A stretch of DNA of 64,000 bases from Xenoacremonium recifei (GCA_012184525.1 WOFQ01000037.1:248001-312000), one strand, 5' to 3'; counted from the first letter of the stretch, positions 1-11,600 are shown. A program made the numbers and translations. The notes: generated by a model from the sequence alone, not told the origin.

Positions 1-411
1 TTTTGTGAGGAGGTGCCCTGATAACAGATAGCGCACTCACTGATTACAGCCGCAGTTAGCGAGGCACACGCCGACGGACCGAAGCCCCCCAGCTTTATTT
101 AGCTGGGTCAGCCAATGATGCGCATGGGCGACGTCATCGGTCGCGATTAGCTGCGCCGAGCTCTGGAGCTTTCAGCTCTGCAGGCCTTCTGGAAATCAGG
201 GAAGGCGAGGCCGACACGCCAGCCACCACTTGCACTGCTCAAGTGCCGCCCAGGCCCATCACCATCTTTCTCCCGCTTCCTCCCCTCCTTCTCTTCCTCC
301 CTCCCTTCTTCACCCCTCTCCGGAGCCATTCTTCCCCCCTCTTCCGTCGCGACGAGGGCAATCCGCCGACCAACAGCCACACGGAGCAAAACGTCCTTCG
401 AGCCGAGCATC
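1..411. other. Upstream region of the TRP channel gene
   Basis: No gene is seen. Positions roughly 264-345 are a C/T-dominated tract of the kind found just upstream of, or inside, 5' leaders of filamentous fungal genes. The open frames here are low-complexity products of that tract. It is probably promoter and leader of the gene starting at 412. Confidence 0.5.
264..345 (+). promoter_or_regulatory. Pyrimidine-rich leader tract before TRP channel gene
   Basis: The tract is almost all C and T on the + strand and ends about 65 bases before the chosen ATG at 412. Such tracts commonly mark core promoter/5' UTR in filamentous ascomycetes. The function is inferred from composition and position only. 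Confidence 0.4.
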
Positions 412-2666
412 ATGGGCAATTGGCGCCGCTGGAAGGAATTCTTCGGCCTCAGAGGCGACGGCGGAGCTTCCGACCGGCAGTCATGGCTTCACCAGGAGGA
501 GCGAGCACGTAAGTCGTCTTTGTCTAGAGATTCATGCCTTCCTACAACCTCAGCTGACAACCGCCATGGACAGTGCTCCCGTCGCATCGCAACCAAGAGA
601 TCGAATCGGCCATAGCACCCGAAGAGGTCACCAAGGTCTGTCTTCGACTGCGACACCTGATCCGCGAATGTATTCCCTGCGAGCTGGAGGAGGCCCAGAT
701 CACCAGGTCTCACAGCACCATCATCACCCAAAAGGTCATCAAAGCTGCCAAGGAGGCCGGCGGATCGGCGGATCGAGGATGTGTGGTATGTGACAACAAA
801 GAGGCCCAAAGCCAGTATTGGCATGGCTAATTGAAGCACCCAGGTCTATGCCCTTCTGGTCAACATGCAATGGTTCCGCCATGAAGCACTTGTAGAGCTT
901 TGGGATGCCGACCTGCACAAGGTCCGAGCTATCGCATGTACGGTTATCGCTAAACAGATGTAATTGCTCCTTCCCAGTCGATTCTGCTATCGCGATTGCT
1001 CACACATGATCCAGTATCGAGAGCGAAGAAGACGTGGAGTATCTCATGCATAAGATGCTCTTGCGCCGCTACTCTTTCCTCATCAATGGCATCCCAACAG
1101 CTCCCGTCAACGTCATCGAGAAGGCTGTCGACCTACATGCTGTGCGGGTCATCGGGTCCTCGGGCTACCAGAAGTGCGTCAACTACCTTTACCGCGGTTG
1201 GCTCGTTCAGGATGAAAACGATCCGTCCATCTTTGTGGATTACAAGGACAAGGACAACCGCAATTTCCTCGTCCACATGGATCCCGACCGCATGCGTGCT
1301 CCCAGGTACCAAAATGCTGCGCAAATGCTCTTCTCCCTCATCTATCTGGGACTCTACACGGCGGCTATCAACTCTGTCAACCCTACGGGTGTGCTTGACG
1401 GGGCCGAGCTGGCCATGTACATCTTTACTGTAGGATACATTGCAGATGAACTCGTCAAGCTCTACAAGGCCGGCTATCGCATCTTGGGCTTCTGGAACGC
1501 TTTCAACGGAACCCTCTACACCTTTCTAACTGTATCGTTTATCCTCCGTATTGTTGGACTCAGCTATACGAATGATAAACACAAGCACGATTATTACAAC
1601 CAGATGAGCTACAACATGCTATCCTTCATCGCTCCCATGTTCTGGGGGCGTCTCCTGTTGTACCTTGACAGCTTCCGGTTCTTTGGCGCGATGCTCGTGG
1701 TCCTCAAGGTCATGATGAAGGAGAGCATGATCTTCTTTGCCCTACTCATCATTTTGATCATTGGATTCCTGCAGGCCTTTATCGGTCTTGATCTGGCTGA
1801 CGATAATGTCGCTGGGGATGTCTGGTTCATCATAGAGTCGATGCTCAAGGCCATAATGCAGAGCCCCGAGTTTGAAGGCTTTGAAACATTCGGACACCCC
1901 TGGGGACTGATTTTGTACTACTGCTTTACCTTTGTTGTGATGGTAGGTTTCGCGCCTGATAATTGCGTTGGTTCGTATGCTAATTGGGGTGCAGATTATT
2001 CTCCTCAACATTCTTATTGCACTGTACAACTCGGCATACGAGGACATCTACGAAAACGCAGATGACGAATATCTGGCTCTGTTCGCCCAGAAGACTATGC
2101 AGTTCGTGCGAGCACCTGATGAAAACGTCTACATCGCACCTTTTAACCTGATCGAGATTGTTATCTCTGGGACAATGGAATGGTGGATGAACAAAACTAC
2201 GTATGAGTTCATCAACGACTGTGTAATGGGTGTCCTCTATTCGCCTCTACTCTTGGTTGCCGCCTATTTCGAGACACGCACCGCATACGAGATTCGCCAA
2301 AACCGAGCTCGCGGTGAAGAAGACGATGACAGGATCGAAGAATGGGAGCAGATGGGCCAGGACATGGACTTCGAGTCCGACGGCTGGGCCAAGACCTGTG
2401 AGATGGCCAAGCCCAATGTGGAGGAGGAGCCAGCCGTGACCGAGGTCCGCAAACTCCGAGCCGAGATCGAGGAGCTCAAGGCCGCACTGGCCCAGATCAG
2501 CCAAGCTGTCGGTGCCGGTGCGATTGCCGCCTCTGGTCCTGAGGACTCTGAAGCTAAGACGGATGAGCTTCAAGACGGTGCCTCAGAGTCCGCCCAAAAG
2601 AAGAAGAAGAAGGGCAAGAAGGGAAAGGGGGCCCAAGGAGGAGGTAACGGGGAATCTGCTGATTAA
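412..2666 (+). CDS. Yvc1-type vacuolar TRP cation channel
   Basis: Spliced gene with exons 412-508, 574-785, 844-959, 1015-1942 and 1995-2666, giving 674 residues. All four introns are GT-AG and keep one frame. The start at 412 (MGNWRRWKEFF) was chosen because its frame joins exon 2; the ATG at 483 does not. The protein has a cytosolic N-terminal domain, hydrophobic segments from about residue 245 onward, a pore-side region around IIESMLKAIMQSPEFEGF, and a last membrane helix that joins across intron 4 (VVM|IILLNILIALY). The C-terminal tail carries a charged helix (EVRKLRAEIEELKAAL, coiled-coil like) and a lysine-rich stretch. This matches fungal Yvc1/TRP-like channels, known to release calcium from the vacuole in yeast. 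Identity comes from motif recognition; selectivity and location are inferred from the family. Confidence 0.88.
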
Positions 2667-3075
2667 GGGGAAAGACTGGGGGCTCGAAACAGAGGATGAG
2701 ATTGAGCAAACGGAATCGTTAGTAAGGTTTTGAAGTTTGTCGAGCAGGAGGAGGATTACGGTCTCGATTGTATATGATATAACCTAAGACCACACTACCT
2801 AAACCACTGGATCACGAAAAGAACGACACAAATTGCCTAAAACATTAAGTTCTGAAATTTCTCTAGTATAATGGTTGAATGAAGTCCTCTGTTCTGATCT
2901 GCATACTAGCGCTGTCTTACGTATTTTGCAAATATGGATGGCTCATAAATCCAGAGAAGTCAAACCAGCTTGAAGACAGCACCCTATCATGTCCAATTCC
3001 CGGTAGCAAGCCGCTCTGTTGTTAGAGCCTCCACCGCCGTCGTTGCTAATGAAGCCGTCTTCGTTCCAAGCAACA
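2667..3075. other. Convergent intergenic region
   Basis: Lies between the 3' ends of the TRP channel gene (+) and the Ser/Thr-rich membrane protein (-). It should hold both 3' UTRs. No gene or repeat is seen. Confidence 0.5.
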
Positions 3076-3924
3076 TCAACCGTCTTCTTGGACACCATCC
3101 GAATACCGTTTTATGGGATCCTTGTATGGGCGTACGGGGAAGGGCACGCCCGGCGCGGGAACGGCGAGGGCGGTGTCAATCGTGGAACTGGTGGGCATGG
3201 GGAGACTTGAAGTGTAGATGGTGATCCATACTGTCGTGGTAGACAGATTCATCTCTACATTGGAAGAGGTGGAAGAGGAGCTCGTGGTCGTGGGCGCGGG
3301 AGGCTTTACAGTAACGCTGACGGTTACTGTCACGGGTGGCTCCGTAATGGTCGACTTTTTGGTCGCCGTTTCGGTCTCCTTGGCTGTGACAGTCGCGCTG
3401 GTTGTAGTCGTCTTGCTCTTCGTGACAGTCTTACTCGTGGTGGTTGTCTTTGTGGTCGTCTTTGTATGTTCAACCGTCTTCACCTTCGTCTCGACATCCG
3501 TTACTGTCTCAATATCCGTCTCGGTGACTACGTGAGTTTGAACCGCTTCTTTATTCGGAAGACGAGAAACCGGAACGACCGTGAGCCCCGTGGGCGTGAA
3601 GTCGGTGATGTAGCTCGGTCGCGGCGTCTTCGCCATCGAAGACGAAGCAGCCATCAGACTGCTGTACCAATTGCCGGCGAATGCAAAGCCGAAGAAGTAA
3701 AAGTATAAGAACAAAGACATGAAGATCCCCATGATGACGACTGGAAGAAGAGCAGTTCGCTTGGTTGTGGTACTATTGTCGATTTGGATGTGGACGTGTC
3801 CTTGTCGCTCAGTCTCGGGCATGGGTGCGATTCTCTCTAAGTCTTGGAGTGGTTGGGAGGGCCCTGCGTCTCTATAAAGATCTCCAGAATCGTCGCTGTG
3901 GAAAATCTTTCGTGAGAACGACAT
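3076..3924 (-). CDS. Ser/Thr-rich single-pass membrane protein
   Basis: Single exon of 282 residues. The start was placed at 3924 (MSFSRKIFHS), the first well-placed ATG; an earlier in-frame ATG would only add a short hydrophobic stretch. An N-terminal hydrophilic segment of about 55 residues is followed by one strong hydrophobic helix at about residues 57-84. A long C-terminal half follows that is dominated by Thr, Val, Ser and Lys, with alternating patterns such as VTVTVSVTVKPP and TKTTTTSKTVTKSKTTTT. The composition suggests an O-glycosylated extracellular or wall-facing stalk. There is no signal peptide, so the helix would act as a signal anchor. No cysteine-rich WSC domain is present. 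I do not recognise a named family; a cell-surface or wall-associated role is inferred. Confidence 0.65.
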   Translation of the reverse strand: MSFSRKIFHSDDSGDLYRDAGPSQPLQDLERIAPMPETERQGHVHIQIDNSTTTKRTALLPVVIMGIFMSLFLYFYFFGFAFAGNWYSSLMAASSSMAKTPRPSYITDFTPTGLTVVPVSRLPNKEAVQTHVVTETDIETVTDVETKVKTVEHTKTTTKTTTTSKTVTKSKTTTTSATVTAKETETATKKSTITEPPVTVTVSVTVKPPAPTTTSSSSTSSNVEMNLSTTTVWITIYTSSLPMPTSSTIDTALAVPAPGVPFPVRPYKDPIKRYSDGVQEDG

Positions 3925-4960
3925 AGCAAACAAAATTGTCCTGAGGTTGCAGAACACAAACAATCGGGAGTCTTGGGGCACAGAAGCTGGGGAACGATGT
4001 CACCTTTTATACTCAGCCATGGCAACGATTCAGAGTCGGGATAGCTCAGGTGTGGCTGAGATTCATCGCTGCATTGTAAACTTGATGGATGAGTCGTGTC
4101 GAATGTGACAGGGATAGAGCTTCAAAGGGCTGAGTCTAGCATCAAGTTTTCTCTGAACAAGTTGGTCTTGAGAAGACAGAAATATGATCCTTGAGTCAGT
4201 ATTCTCCTTCTTGTTTCTCAGTAGACTTGAGTTCGGAATAACTGTACTTGTTATTGGTCATAATCCGGTGCCATTTTTTCATCTCGCTGATACAACTAGT
4301 TTGCCTGTAGCGAGCATCTCGTGACTGACATCTTGTCTCAAATCATGAGTCATGTGATACAGGCTTCACGAAGGTGACACTCTTACGTTAGAACTCTATC
4401 CATGAATAAATTCACTTTAAATCCAGCAAGTAGCATTACGATAACTGAGTTACGTCTAGGGACACATAGATTCATCGCAAGCAGCACCTGACGGTGAGTC
4501 GTCGCCGTGATGAGGTACATCACTAGTCCCGTGCGGTTTCTTCCTACTCAGCCAAGCCCATGTAAACCGGCAATTCGCACCGTTCTCGAAATAACAAATC
4601 ACGAGTACAATGATTTAGAGTTGACTAATGAACATTTAGTTCTAACCCGGAGTTGACCAGCACCACAAGCAACAAAGGGCAAATTGAACATAGATTATGA
4701 TGAATTTTAATGCCAGAGTCACGATTATGTTAATCCAAATCCTGATCTGTATATAGGATCCTCAACCTTGCCGTTCATCCTAACACAGATCTCTAATTTT
4801 GATCTGGATCCCTAATGAATTTCTAATCAAAGAGTTTGGGATTTGAAACATTGGATTGTGCCTAACGTGCGACTACATAAGCTCCCTCTTCCTGAACCGA
4901 CAGACCGCACAAGCTGGAGCGGCATGTCGAACTTATGTAGAGGCAGAAAAAGTCGTCTCC
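3925..4960. other. AT-rich gene-poor region
   Basis: About 1 kb that is visibly AT-richer than the neighbouring genes and has no credible open frame. It contains the promoter of the membrane-protein gene at its left end and runs into the helicase relic. Short degenerate runs near 4740-4830 (variants of CTGATCTG and ATCTGGATCC) resemble those at about 5708-5770. Confidence 0.5.
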
Positions 4961-6480
4961 TTAACCAAAAAGTACAAATTCGCCTTCATCACTGAGGTCG
5001 TCTCCATCACCCGAATCGTGGTCTTCCTGGTCTGTCACATCATACGTTTCCCATTCAGTTGACGACTCTAACTGTTCCTGACTCAGAAGACGAGGTAGCT
5101 CGTTAGGAAAACCGTCCTCATGTATGAAATCATGATATGTGTTGTCAATGAACCTTCGCTTCACTTCTGCACTGGAAGCTTTGAGCATGTCAATGGCACA
5201 TGCTGCCAGTGTAATCTCGTACACATGTACAAGCCTCTTCTGGCCCAGTCGCTGCGCTCGGCCTATGACCTGGTGTTTTGTGCCTGGAGACCACCATGGT
5301 TCGCACATGATTACATGGGATGCTCCAGTCAAGTTGAGCCCGACTCCGCCAGACTGCGCACTCAAGAAGATGAGCTTTGGGCCCGTCTCGTAATGATTGA
5401 ATGCTGACGAGAGCTGAGCTCGCTGCTTGACTGAAACCGTCCCATTGTAATCAGCCATTTCGAACTCAAGATGGGCGCATTGCTTGGTTTGGCGGGTTAT
5501 GGCCTCAGACACAACATCGAGGAACATCACGGAATTTGACATCACGAGAGTCTTTCCCTTGGGATAATTCTCCCGAATCTTCGCAACCTGGTCGACCACG
5601 ATTTTAACTCGTGGGGAAAAGATTTCGGCATTAGGTAGAGAGCCTAGTCTCGATTTCCAGACTCGTGTGAAGGCTGAATTGGACCGCAAACGGTGTCTGC
5701 GAGACAATTCCTGATCTGAAGCCCTAATCTGGATCCCAAATCTGGATTCCTGATTTAAATTCCTGACCCGAATCTCTTATCTTCAACCTTGGTCTGAAGA
5801 TTGACCCCTTAGGAGCTGAAGTGATATAGAGGACGCGGGCCTGAAGCTCCATTGTCCATGCTGCTGGGCCTAAGCGGCGCAGCTGCCAGGGTGTTGGCGA
5901 CCGTCTTCCCGTGCTCTCGGGCCTGCTTCTGGGTAGCTTCGATAGCCAAGTCGGTAAAAACAGCAGAGGTGGGATTGGGGAGCTTCGACCTGTTCCGGAG
6001 TGGCCTGCCACGCCCGGTGCTAATCCTCATGGTGGATGCCCTAAGCATACTCCTGGGGATCCTCCGGTTCCCTCTGGCAGAAGAGGGCGGGGTTATTGGT
6101 GATGAGGCGGTACGCTGCTGAGAACACGGTCAGGATCGGGTAGAGCTCGTCCATGGTGACAGGTCCTTTGTCGGGGATGACCGTCTGACCCTATCGGGCG
6201 ATGAGGATCTTGGGTGGGTTCGCGGGGATATTCGACAGACAGAACTTCATAAACTCAGGTATGTGCCTTCATAGACCTGTTGGTACGAGTGATTGGTGCC
6301 AAGAATGAAACCGCAGTTAGGGAACAGGCTCTTGCAAACCTCAAGAATGGGGACAAGAGAAGTAACAGACTTGCCAAGTCCTACGGCATCGTAAAGGAAG
6401 CCCCCTTTGAGCATAAAGTGGGCGAGGGTCAGAAGCTTCGCGGGCCATTGTTGGGACCAATGCTCGAGGGACAGCAGTAA
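4961..6480 (-). pseudogene. Broken SNF2-family helicase relic
   Basis: On the minus strand, 5707-4961 is an open frame of about 248 residues without an ATG start that encodes a SNF2 C-terminal helicase lobe. It includes LSAQSGGVGLNLTGASHV (motif V region) and QVIGRAQRLGQ (motif VI, RxxR type), followed by a typical acidic tail. Further upstream on the same strand, at about 6405-6340, a translation contains YDAVGLGKSVTSL, a Walker A-like motif I, and at about 6180-6060 a linker-like segment (GQTVIPDKGPVTMDELYPIL) interrupted by stops. The DEAH box and most of the first lobe are missing, and the pieces lie in different frames. I read this as a decayed Rad5/Rad16-like or other SNF2 gene, not a working enzyme. 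Whether the 3' piece is still transcribed cannot be told. Confidence 0.7.
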
Positions 6481-6512
6481 TGCACCGACTTCTTCGATGG
6501 ATGGCCGTTGAG

Positions 6513-6539
6513 TATATATATATATATATATATATATAT
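6513..6539. repeat. (TA)n microsatellite
   Basis: A pure alternating T/A run of about 27 bases immediately upstream (minus-strand sense) of the helicase relic, inside the AT-rich block. Seen directly. Confidence 0.95.
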
Positions 6540-7291
6540 CTTGTAGGGCGTCCTGACATCAGGTGAGTGGTCAGTAATTGTTCTTGGACGAGGAGAGAGC
6601 TATGCGACTCACAAAAATGTCAGAGGAAGGGTTCGCTCTTAAAGAAGCCAATTATATTTATTGAATGGCCGTTGATAACTAAGTTGCATGGACTTCAGAA
6701 CAGGGCAAAGAGACATTGGGACGAACATAAATACCCCTTCTCCCGTTTGCCCTGGATCCGTGATTTGATCTAGTTTTCTTGTTTGTTCTGGGGCGAGATC
6801 CCGCGACTTGTTGTTACCGGTTTTTTGATTCGTTATGTCAAACATACGGGTCCAAATAGTTGGTTACATTTAGCCGTTCAAACGAAAACAATATTTCACC
6901 TGTAGTAACAGTTAATTACTGTCAGTTGCATCGGTCAGGCTGGGGGCTTTTTCCGTTACTCGCCTTGTGACTCCTGCTTTGATCGACGGCGGTGTATGTT
7001 CCATGTTGGTCTCGAGCTTAGTATGACACTTCCAACTGCATTGAGCTTATGGAAGCCTACTTGGGAATGATGTGAAAGTTACTCCTACGCCCAACGCAGA
7101 GGCACATAGCTTCTTGAGAACAGAGACAAAATTATTACGGATGATGCTTTAACTCCAGACCCCAATATTACCTGCGCAATGCAAAGACACAATTGACACC
7201 GCTATGCACAGCCTAAGTGCCATCCGCAGGGGGGAAATATTTCCTAGACACAATTTAGCACACATCAACCTTTTGTAGTAAGACCCAAGAC
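6540..7291. other. AT-rich intergenic region
   Basis: About 750 bases with no supported gene. It holds the 3' flank of the macro-domain gene (minus strand) at its right end. Small open frames here lack any recognisable feature. Confidence 0.5.
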
Positions 7292-8095
7292 TCACGGAAG
7301 AGCAGCCTTGTACGCCGCATACACCGGCTCATCGAACACCACAAACACCACTCTCATCAAACTCTTCCCCTCCTCATGCTCCAAGAACCTCCTCACAGTA
7401 TCACACGCCGCCCTCGCCGCATCCCGACTCGGATACCCATACACGCCCGTACTAATCGCACTGAACGCCACCGTCTTCAGCCCATTCTTGACCGCCACCC
7501 GCAAGCTCTCCTCGTAGCAACTCCGCAGCAGGTCCTCGCTCTCCGGAGGGGATCTTCGGTTGTACACAGGCCCGACGGTGTGGATAACGTGCTTCGCGAT
7601 GAGTTCGTAGCCGCCCGTGATCTTGGCCTGGCCGGTTCGACAGCCGCCCAGCGTGCAGCACTCCTTGACCAGGCCGGGGCCAGCGGCGCGGTGGATGGCG
7701 CCGTCGACGCCGCCGCCGCCCATGAGGCTGGAGTTGGCGGCGTTGACGATGGCGTCGACGTCGATGGAGGTGATGTCGCCGCGGTAGAAGCCAACGCGCT
7801 TGTTGATGTCGTCGGAGGGCGGGTAAGCGGGCTCGGAGGACGAGGGTGTGAGGTCGCCGGAGATGTGCATATCGGAGACGGTGGGAATTTCCCTGAGGCT
7901 GACGACGCGCTCAGAGACCATGCCGTAGGCGCGTGAGGAGAACATTGCGGCGGATGGGCGGACGAGGCTGTGTGTTGGGTGTCGAGGGTTGCGCGGCTGG
8001 AGCTTGGACGTGAAGCTGTTCGAGGTTTGCTTTGCGATTGCAGAAGGATGCTTGATCAGTGAGACGGGGAGTCGCTTGGTATAAGGCCGCGACAT
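7292..8095 (-). CDS. Macro-domain protein (MacroD-like ADP-ribose hydrolase)
   Basis: Single exon of 267 residues. The start is ATG at 8095. Residues 1-60 are rich in Arg, Lys, Ser and Pro with hardly any acidic residue, which suggests a mitochondrial targeting sequence. The macro domain runs from about residue 100 to the end: FYRGDITSIDVDAIVNAANS (ADP-ribose adenine/ribose contacts), LMGGGGVDGAIHRAAGPGL (glycine-rich catalytic loop), and FSAISTGVYGYP (phosphate-binding loop). These are the hallmarks of the MacroD/Appr-1''-p processing family, which binds ADP-ribose and removes mono-ADP-ribose from proteins or deacetylates O-acetyl-ADP-ribose. Only a short C-terminal helix follows, so the domain is complete. 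Substrate and mitochondrial location are inferred. Confidence 0.9.
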   Translation of the reverse strand: MSRPYTKRLPVSLIKHPSAIAKQTSNSFTSKLQPRNPRHPTHSLVRPSAAMFSSRAYGMVSERVVSLREIPTVSDMHISGDLTPSSSEPAYPPSDDINKRVGFYRGDITSIDVDAIVNAANSSLMGGGGVDGAIHRAAGPGLVKECCTLGGCRTGQAKITGGYELIAKHVIHTVGPVYNRRSPPESEDLLRSCYEESLRVAVKNGLKTVAFSAISTGVYGYPSRDAARAACDTVRRFLEHEEGKSLMRVVFVVFDEPVYAAYKAALP

Positions 8096-8620
8096 CAAGG
8101 TTGCGCCTCGCAGGGGTTTTAGGTTCTAACGTGACCGTTGAAGGGTCGGTTATGGCGAGAGGAGGAGAGAGAGAAGAGTTGGAGATGGCGGGGTTGAAGG
8201 ATGGATGACGCCGCGATGCTCACAGCTCTTATCTTATCGCCCACCTTCTCTAATTCAACCTCGCCTCATGCCTCTCACATAAATACAAGAAAATGAGCAT
8301 CATATCACAAATAACACTAAGTCTTAAGTATATCAAAATCACTGGACTAGATCCTAGTCCCTTATATATATATCCTAATACATAACATAATCCCCGACCC
8401 CAACCTAAAAGCCAATCCCTAACCCCAGGTTCCAACCCCACCAACACGGAAAGCATGAAGATCGCGTGAAACTTAATGTAGAACATAGTAAAGAACATAA
8501 AATACAATAACAGTGCATACATAACAAAGAAAACTATCAAACAGTATAACCAGTAAAGACTGTCCATGCTTTGGGAGCAGAAATACCACCCAAACAGACC
8601 CAACCAAACCGTTTCCAAGC
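8096..8620. other. 3' flank of large gene and promoter of macro-domain gene
   Basis: Both neighbours are on the minus strand, so this interval holds the terminator of the 8621-12753 gene and the promoter of the macro-domain gene. The left part (8280-8560) is AT-rich. A 124-codon minus-strand frame here encodes only a hydrophobic low-complexity peptide and was rejected. Confidence 0.5.
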
Positions 8621-11600
8621 TCAAACAATCCTGACCGTATTCCGCCTCACCCCCTGCCTATAGCCTGTTTCCCAACCCTCCCGCTGCCACTTCAGCGGAT
8701 CTCCAAAAGCAAACTCCCCCTCCGCTTCCGAACCAACCTCCGTCTCGGCCCCGCTAGACCCCTCCGATCCAACAGCCGTCAACCCACTATCCTCCGAACC
8801 ACTACTACTATCCAGCGATAACTCATCGCTTTCTTCTCCAGCCCATTCATCAAGCCCGGCCATAGGATTCAACGTCCCCGGGGCATCCATCATCTCAACA
8901 TCCGAGCTGCTAAGATCACCCTCTTTCTCAGGCTCGGCAGCCTGACGTTGCTGCTCATCCGCCGCCTGCCTGTCCGCTTCTGGTTGGGCCTGTACGGCTT
9001 GCGTCAAAGCCGCGTCGATGTTGCGCTGATGGACGCCTATCATCTGCTCGAGAAAGTACTGGTTATTGGCGTTTCCAGTAGCAGTTGCGGTGCTTCTCGG
9101 AGGAGACTGCCCAATCCGTTGCCTCTTAGACGGCGGTCCCGGGGTGTGAGTGTCTGAGGTGGGAGGCGGTGGCCGTGGAATTACCCTCTGAGCAAGATCT
9201 TGTAGATTCCCCGTGGTGCTCTGTTGCATTACTGTGGCAGTGCGCTTGACACCAGTAGAACCAGGAGGCTGAGCCGGGATAGGTTGGTGGACTTGGACCG
9301 CCGCCTGAGCTGGGCTCAAGAATTGCGGTAGCGGCCGCTGCCCCAATGGCAGCAAAGCAGGGCTCTGACCAAATGGTTGAGGATGATTCGCGACTTGCGG
9401 TGCCGTAACCTGAGGTGGAATCCTCGGCGGCATCCCAGCTTGAGCTTGAGCAAGCCCCTGAAGTCCTCTTGTTTGACCAGGAGCAGGCTGACCAAGACCC
9501 TGTCCGAAGCTCGGTGCTCTGGCCCTAGTAGACCGCGTATCAGCTATAGTGGCATTCAACGCATCCGCCCAGGTTTGGGCCGGTCTATCCCTTGGGACAG
9601 CTACTCCTCCTGCAGCTGAACTTGCTGAAGATGTACTTGTTGTAGTTGAACTTCCTATAATCGGACTTGGTATATTTATAATTGGCGAGGCTGGAGTCGT
9701 TGCGGGCGGGCCTTGTGCTGGTACAGCCTGCTCATCCGGCCTCCGTGGATGAAAAGCCGTCAACCCACTGAGATTATTGACAAAGCCGTCGGCCAACCTT
9801 TTGAACTTCTCGAGCTTCCTGTATGAAACATTGTCCATTGTGAGGATCTCCCTCCGCGCATAAAAGTCTATGCACTCAGGTATCGTCATGCGGCTGGATC
9901 TTCGCAGCATCGGCACTGTCTGTAGCATGTCACCCCAGTTTTGACGGACGGCGTTACCGTTCCTAGGAATGAGCTGTTCGAGTGTCCTGAATGACGCGCC
10001 GAGAGCCGTGATGCAGCCTTGCCATTCACTCGTCCAGGTGTTCATACTATTGCCAATCCCTTGATCGCCCATTTTCAGGAGGATGCAGTTGATCAACATG
10101 CAGATTTTGTTTGTTTTGATCTCCCAGACGGCCGCGTGACCTGGGATGTCGCCTTGAAGGTATTGATTCCAAGAATTCTCCCCCAACTTGTAGAGTTGAG
10201 TAATCATGATCTCCTGGAACTTCAACTCTTGATCCAACAAGTGCGATATCTCCAAAAAGCCCGACGCTATGCGGTCCTCGAAGCTGCGAGCATCTGTAAC
10301 ACGGGAAACCGCCCTCTTGAAAGCCCTAAGGCTGCCATCGGCTGTTGTAGATTCGTCGTCTAGTTTAGCTCCCATGTCCTTCATTTGAAGCCAAAATTCG
10401 CGCTCTAGTGTTACCACCTCCTGCTTCTCTGCTCTGGTTCCTGACCCTTGAAGTATCAACCATGTGCGGTACTCTACAACCACCATGAGAGTACCTGCCA
10501 TAGCCCCAACCCAATGTTTCTCCTTGTGATTCCAGCTGGTCGAGTCATTCATGAAAGAGTTACGGATCAAGTCGTAGCGCATTCTGTCGCATAAGATGGA
10601 CTTGATGTAGCAGAGTAAGGTCGGTCGTTTAGATTTTTTCAGCTCTAATAAATAGCGACGAATCCAGCGGGCGTCTCTTTCAGAATACTGATTGACGAAT
10701 TCTCGCAGGACAGGAAAGAAATCTCCCGTGTCGTCAGGGTCGAAGTACACCTTGTCTGGCCGGGTTGGTGCCTGCTTTACCAATGCCATCCCAAATCGCT
10801 GGACGCCCACATCCCAAAATGCAGTACGGAAACACCTCGCTGCGTGGCTTATTTGAAACAAGGAGGAAAATGACTCTTTCCGCGCAGCATGGGGGCTCAA
10901 GTGCTGGTGTGTCGTCTTACTCTTACCCTCGCCGTCCGGCCATTTGGTATGGCAAACAATTCCAGTGTAGTCACCTACATTTATTGGGCCTCCTAGGGGT
11001 TGAATCGTGGACAAGTTCCAGCATCCGCCACCGAGAACCTATAAGCAAGATTAGTCTGGTATATAGGTATGTTAGGAGAATAGGCGGCGCACCTTGCTTT
11101 CAAATGCGTGTCCTACTTCTGGAATCTCATCATCTTCAAAGTAAGACTCCTGCGTCGGCCTGACCTGAGGCTTAATTTCTTTCTTCAGTCGTTTCAGGAG
11201 CATCACAGCTGCATCGTCAGTCACTCGATATAGTCGAGGGTCCATAAGACTTTGAAAGTGTGCGAATTCCCATGCATGCTACCGCTGATTGTCAGCGGTC
11301 AAAATCCTCTCCAACACATGTCCACAAGGCAAGGTAAAGAAGGCTCGCACCATAAGTTCGTGAGCAATGGTTGTGGCAAGAAGGTAACTCGCAACCGTCC
11401 GTTCGCTTTCAGAGTATCCCCTCTCCAGCAGTGTCCACACTGCTTCTGCCGAGAGGCTGATCTCAATGTCATCATCGGCACTTTCACATTTTGCGTTTGT
11501 CACTCCCATGAGGCTATTCGCCTTCCAGCTGCTTTCTTCATGGTGCCCGGAAACCAGACGAATTTTGAGACACCGCTGGAGGACTCGACGAGTCAGAGCC

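Noticed and set aside
483..508. ATG at 483 as start of the TRP channel
   Set aside because: Its frame does not continue into exon 2; the ATG at 412 does.
7376..7936. 186-codon frame opposite the macro-domain gene
   Set aside because: Ala/Val/Asp/Gly-rich shadow of the macro-domain coding sequence.
8250..8624. 124-codon hydrophobic frame next to the large zincin-like gene
   Set aside because: AT-rich 3' flank sequence read in one frame; Phe/Leu/Tyr-rich by composition, no conserved pattern, and it overlaps the stop of the upstream gene.
11279..11350. Continuous coding through HELMVRAFF to TADNQR
   Set aside because: This gives a stop and then needs a second weak intron at 11280; the single intron 11350-11279 restores HELMH and a continuous exon, and matches the intron position of the related gene.
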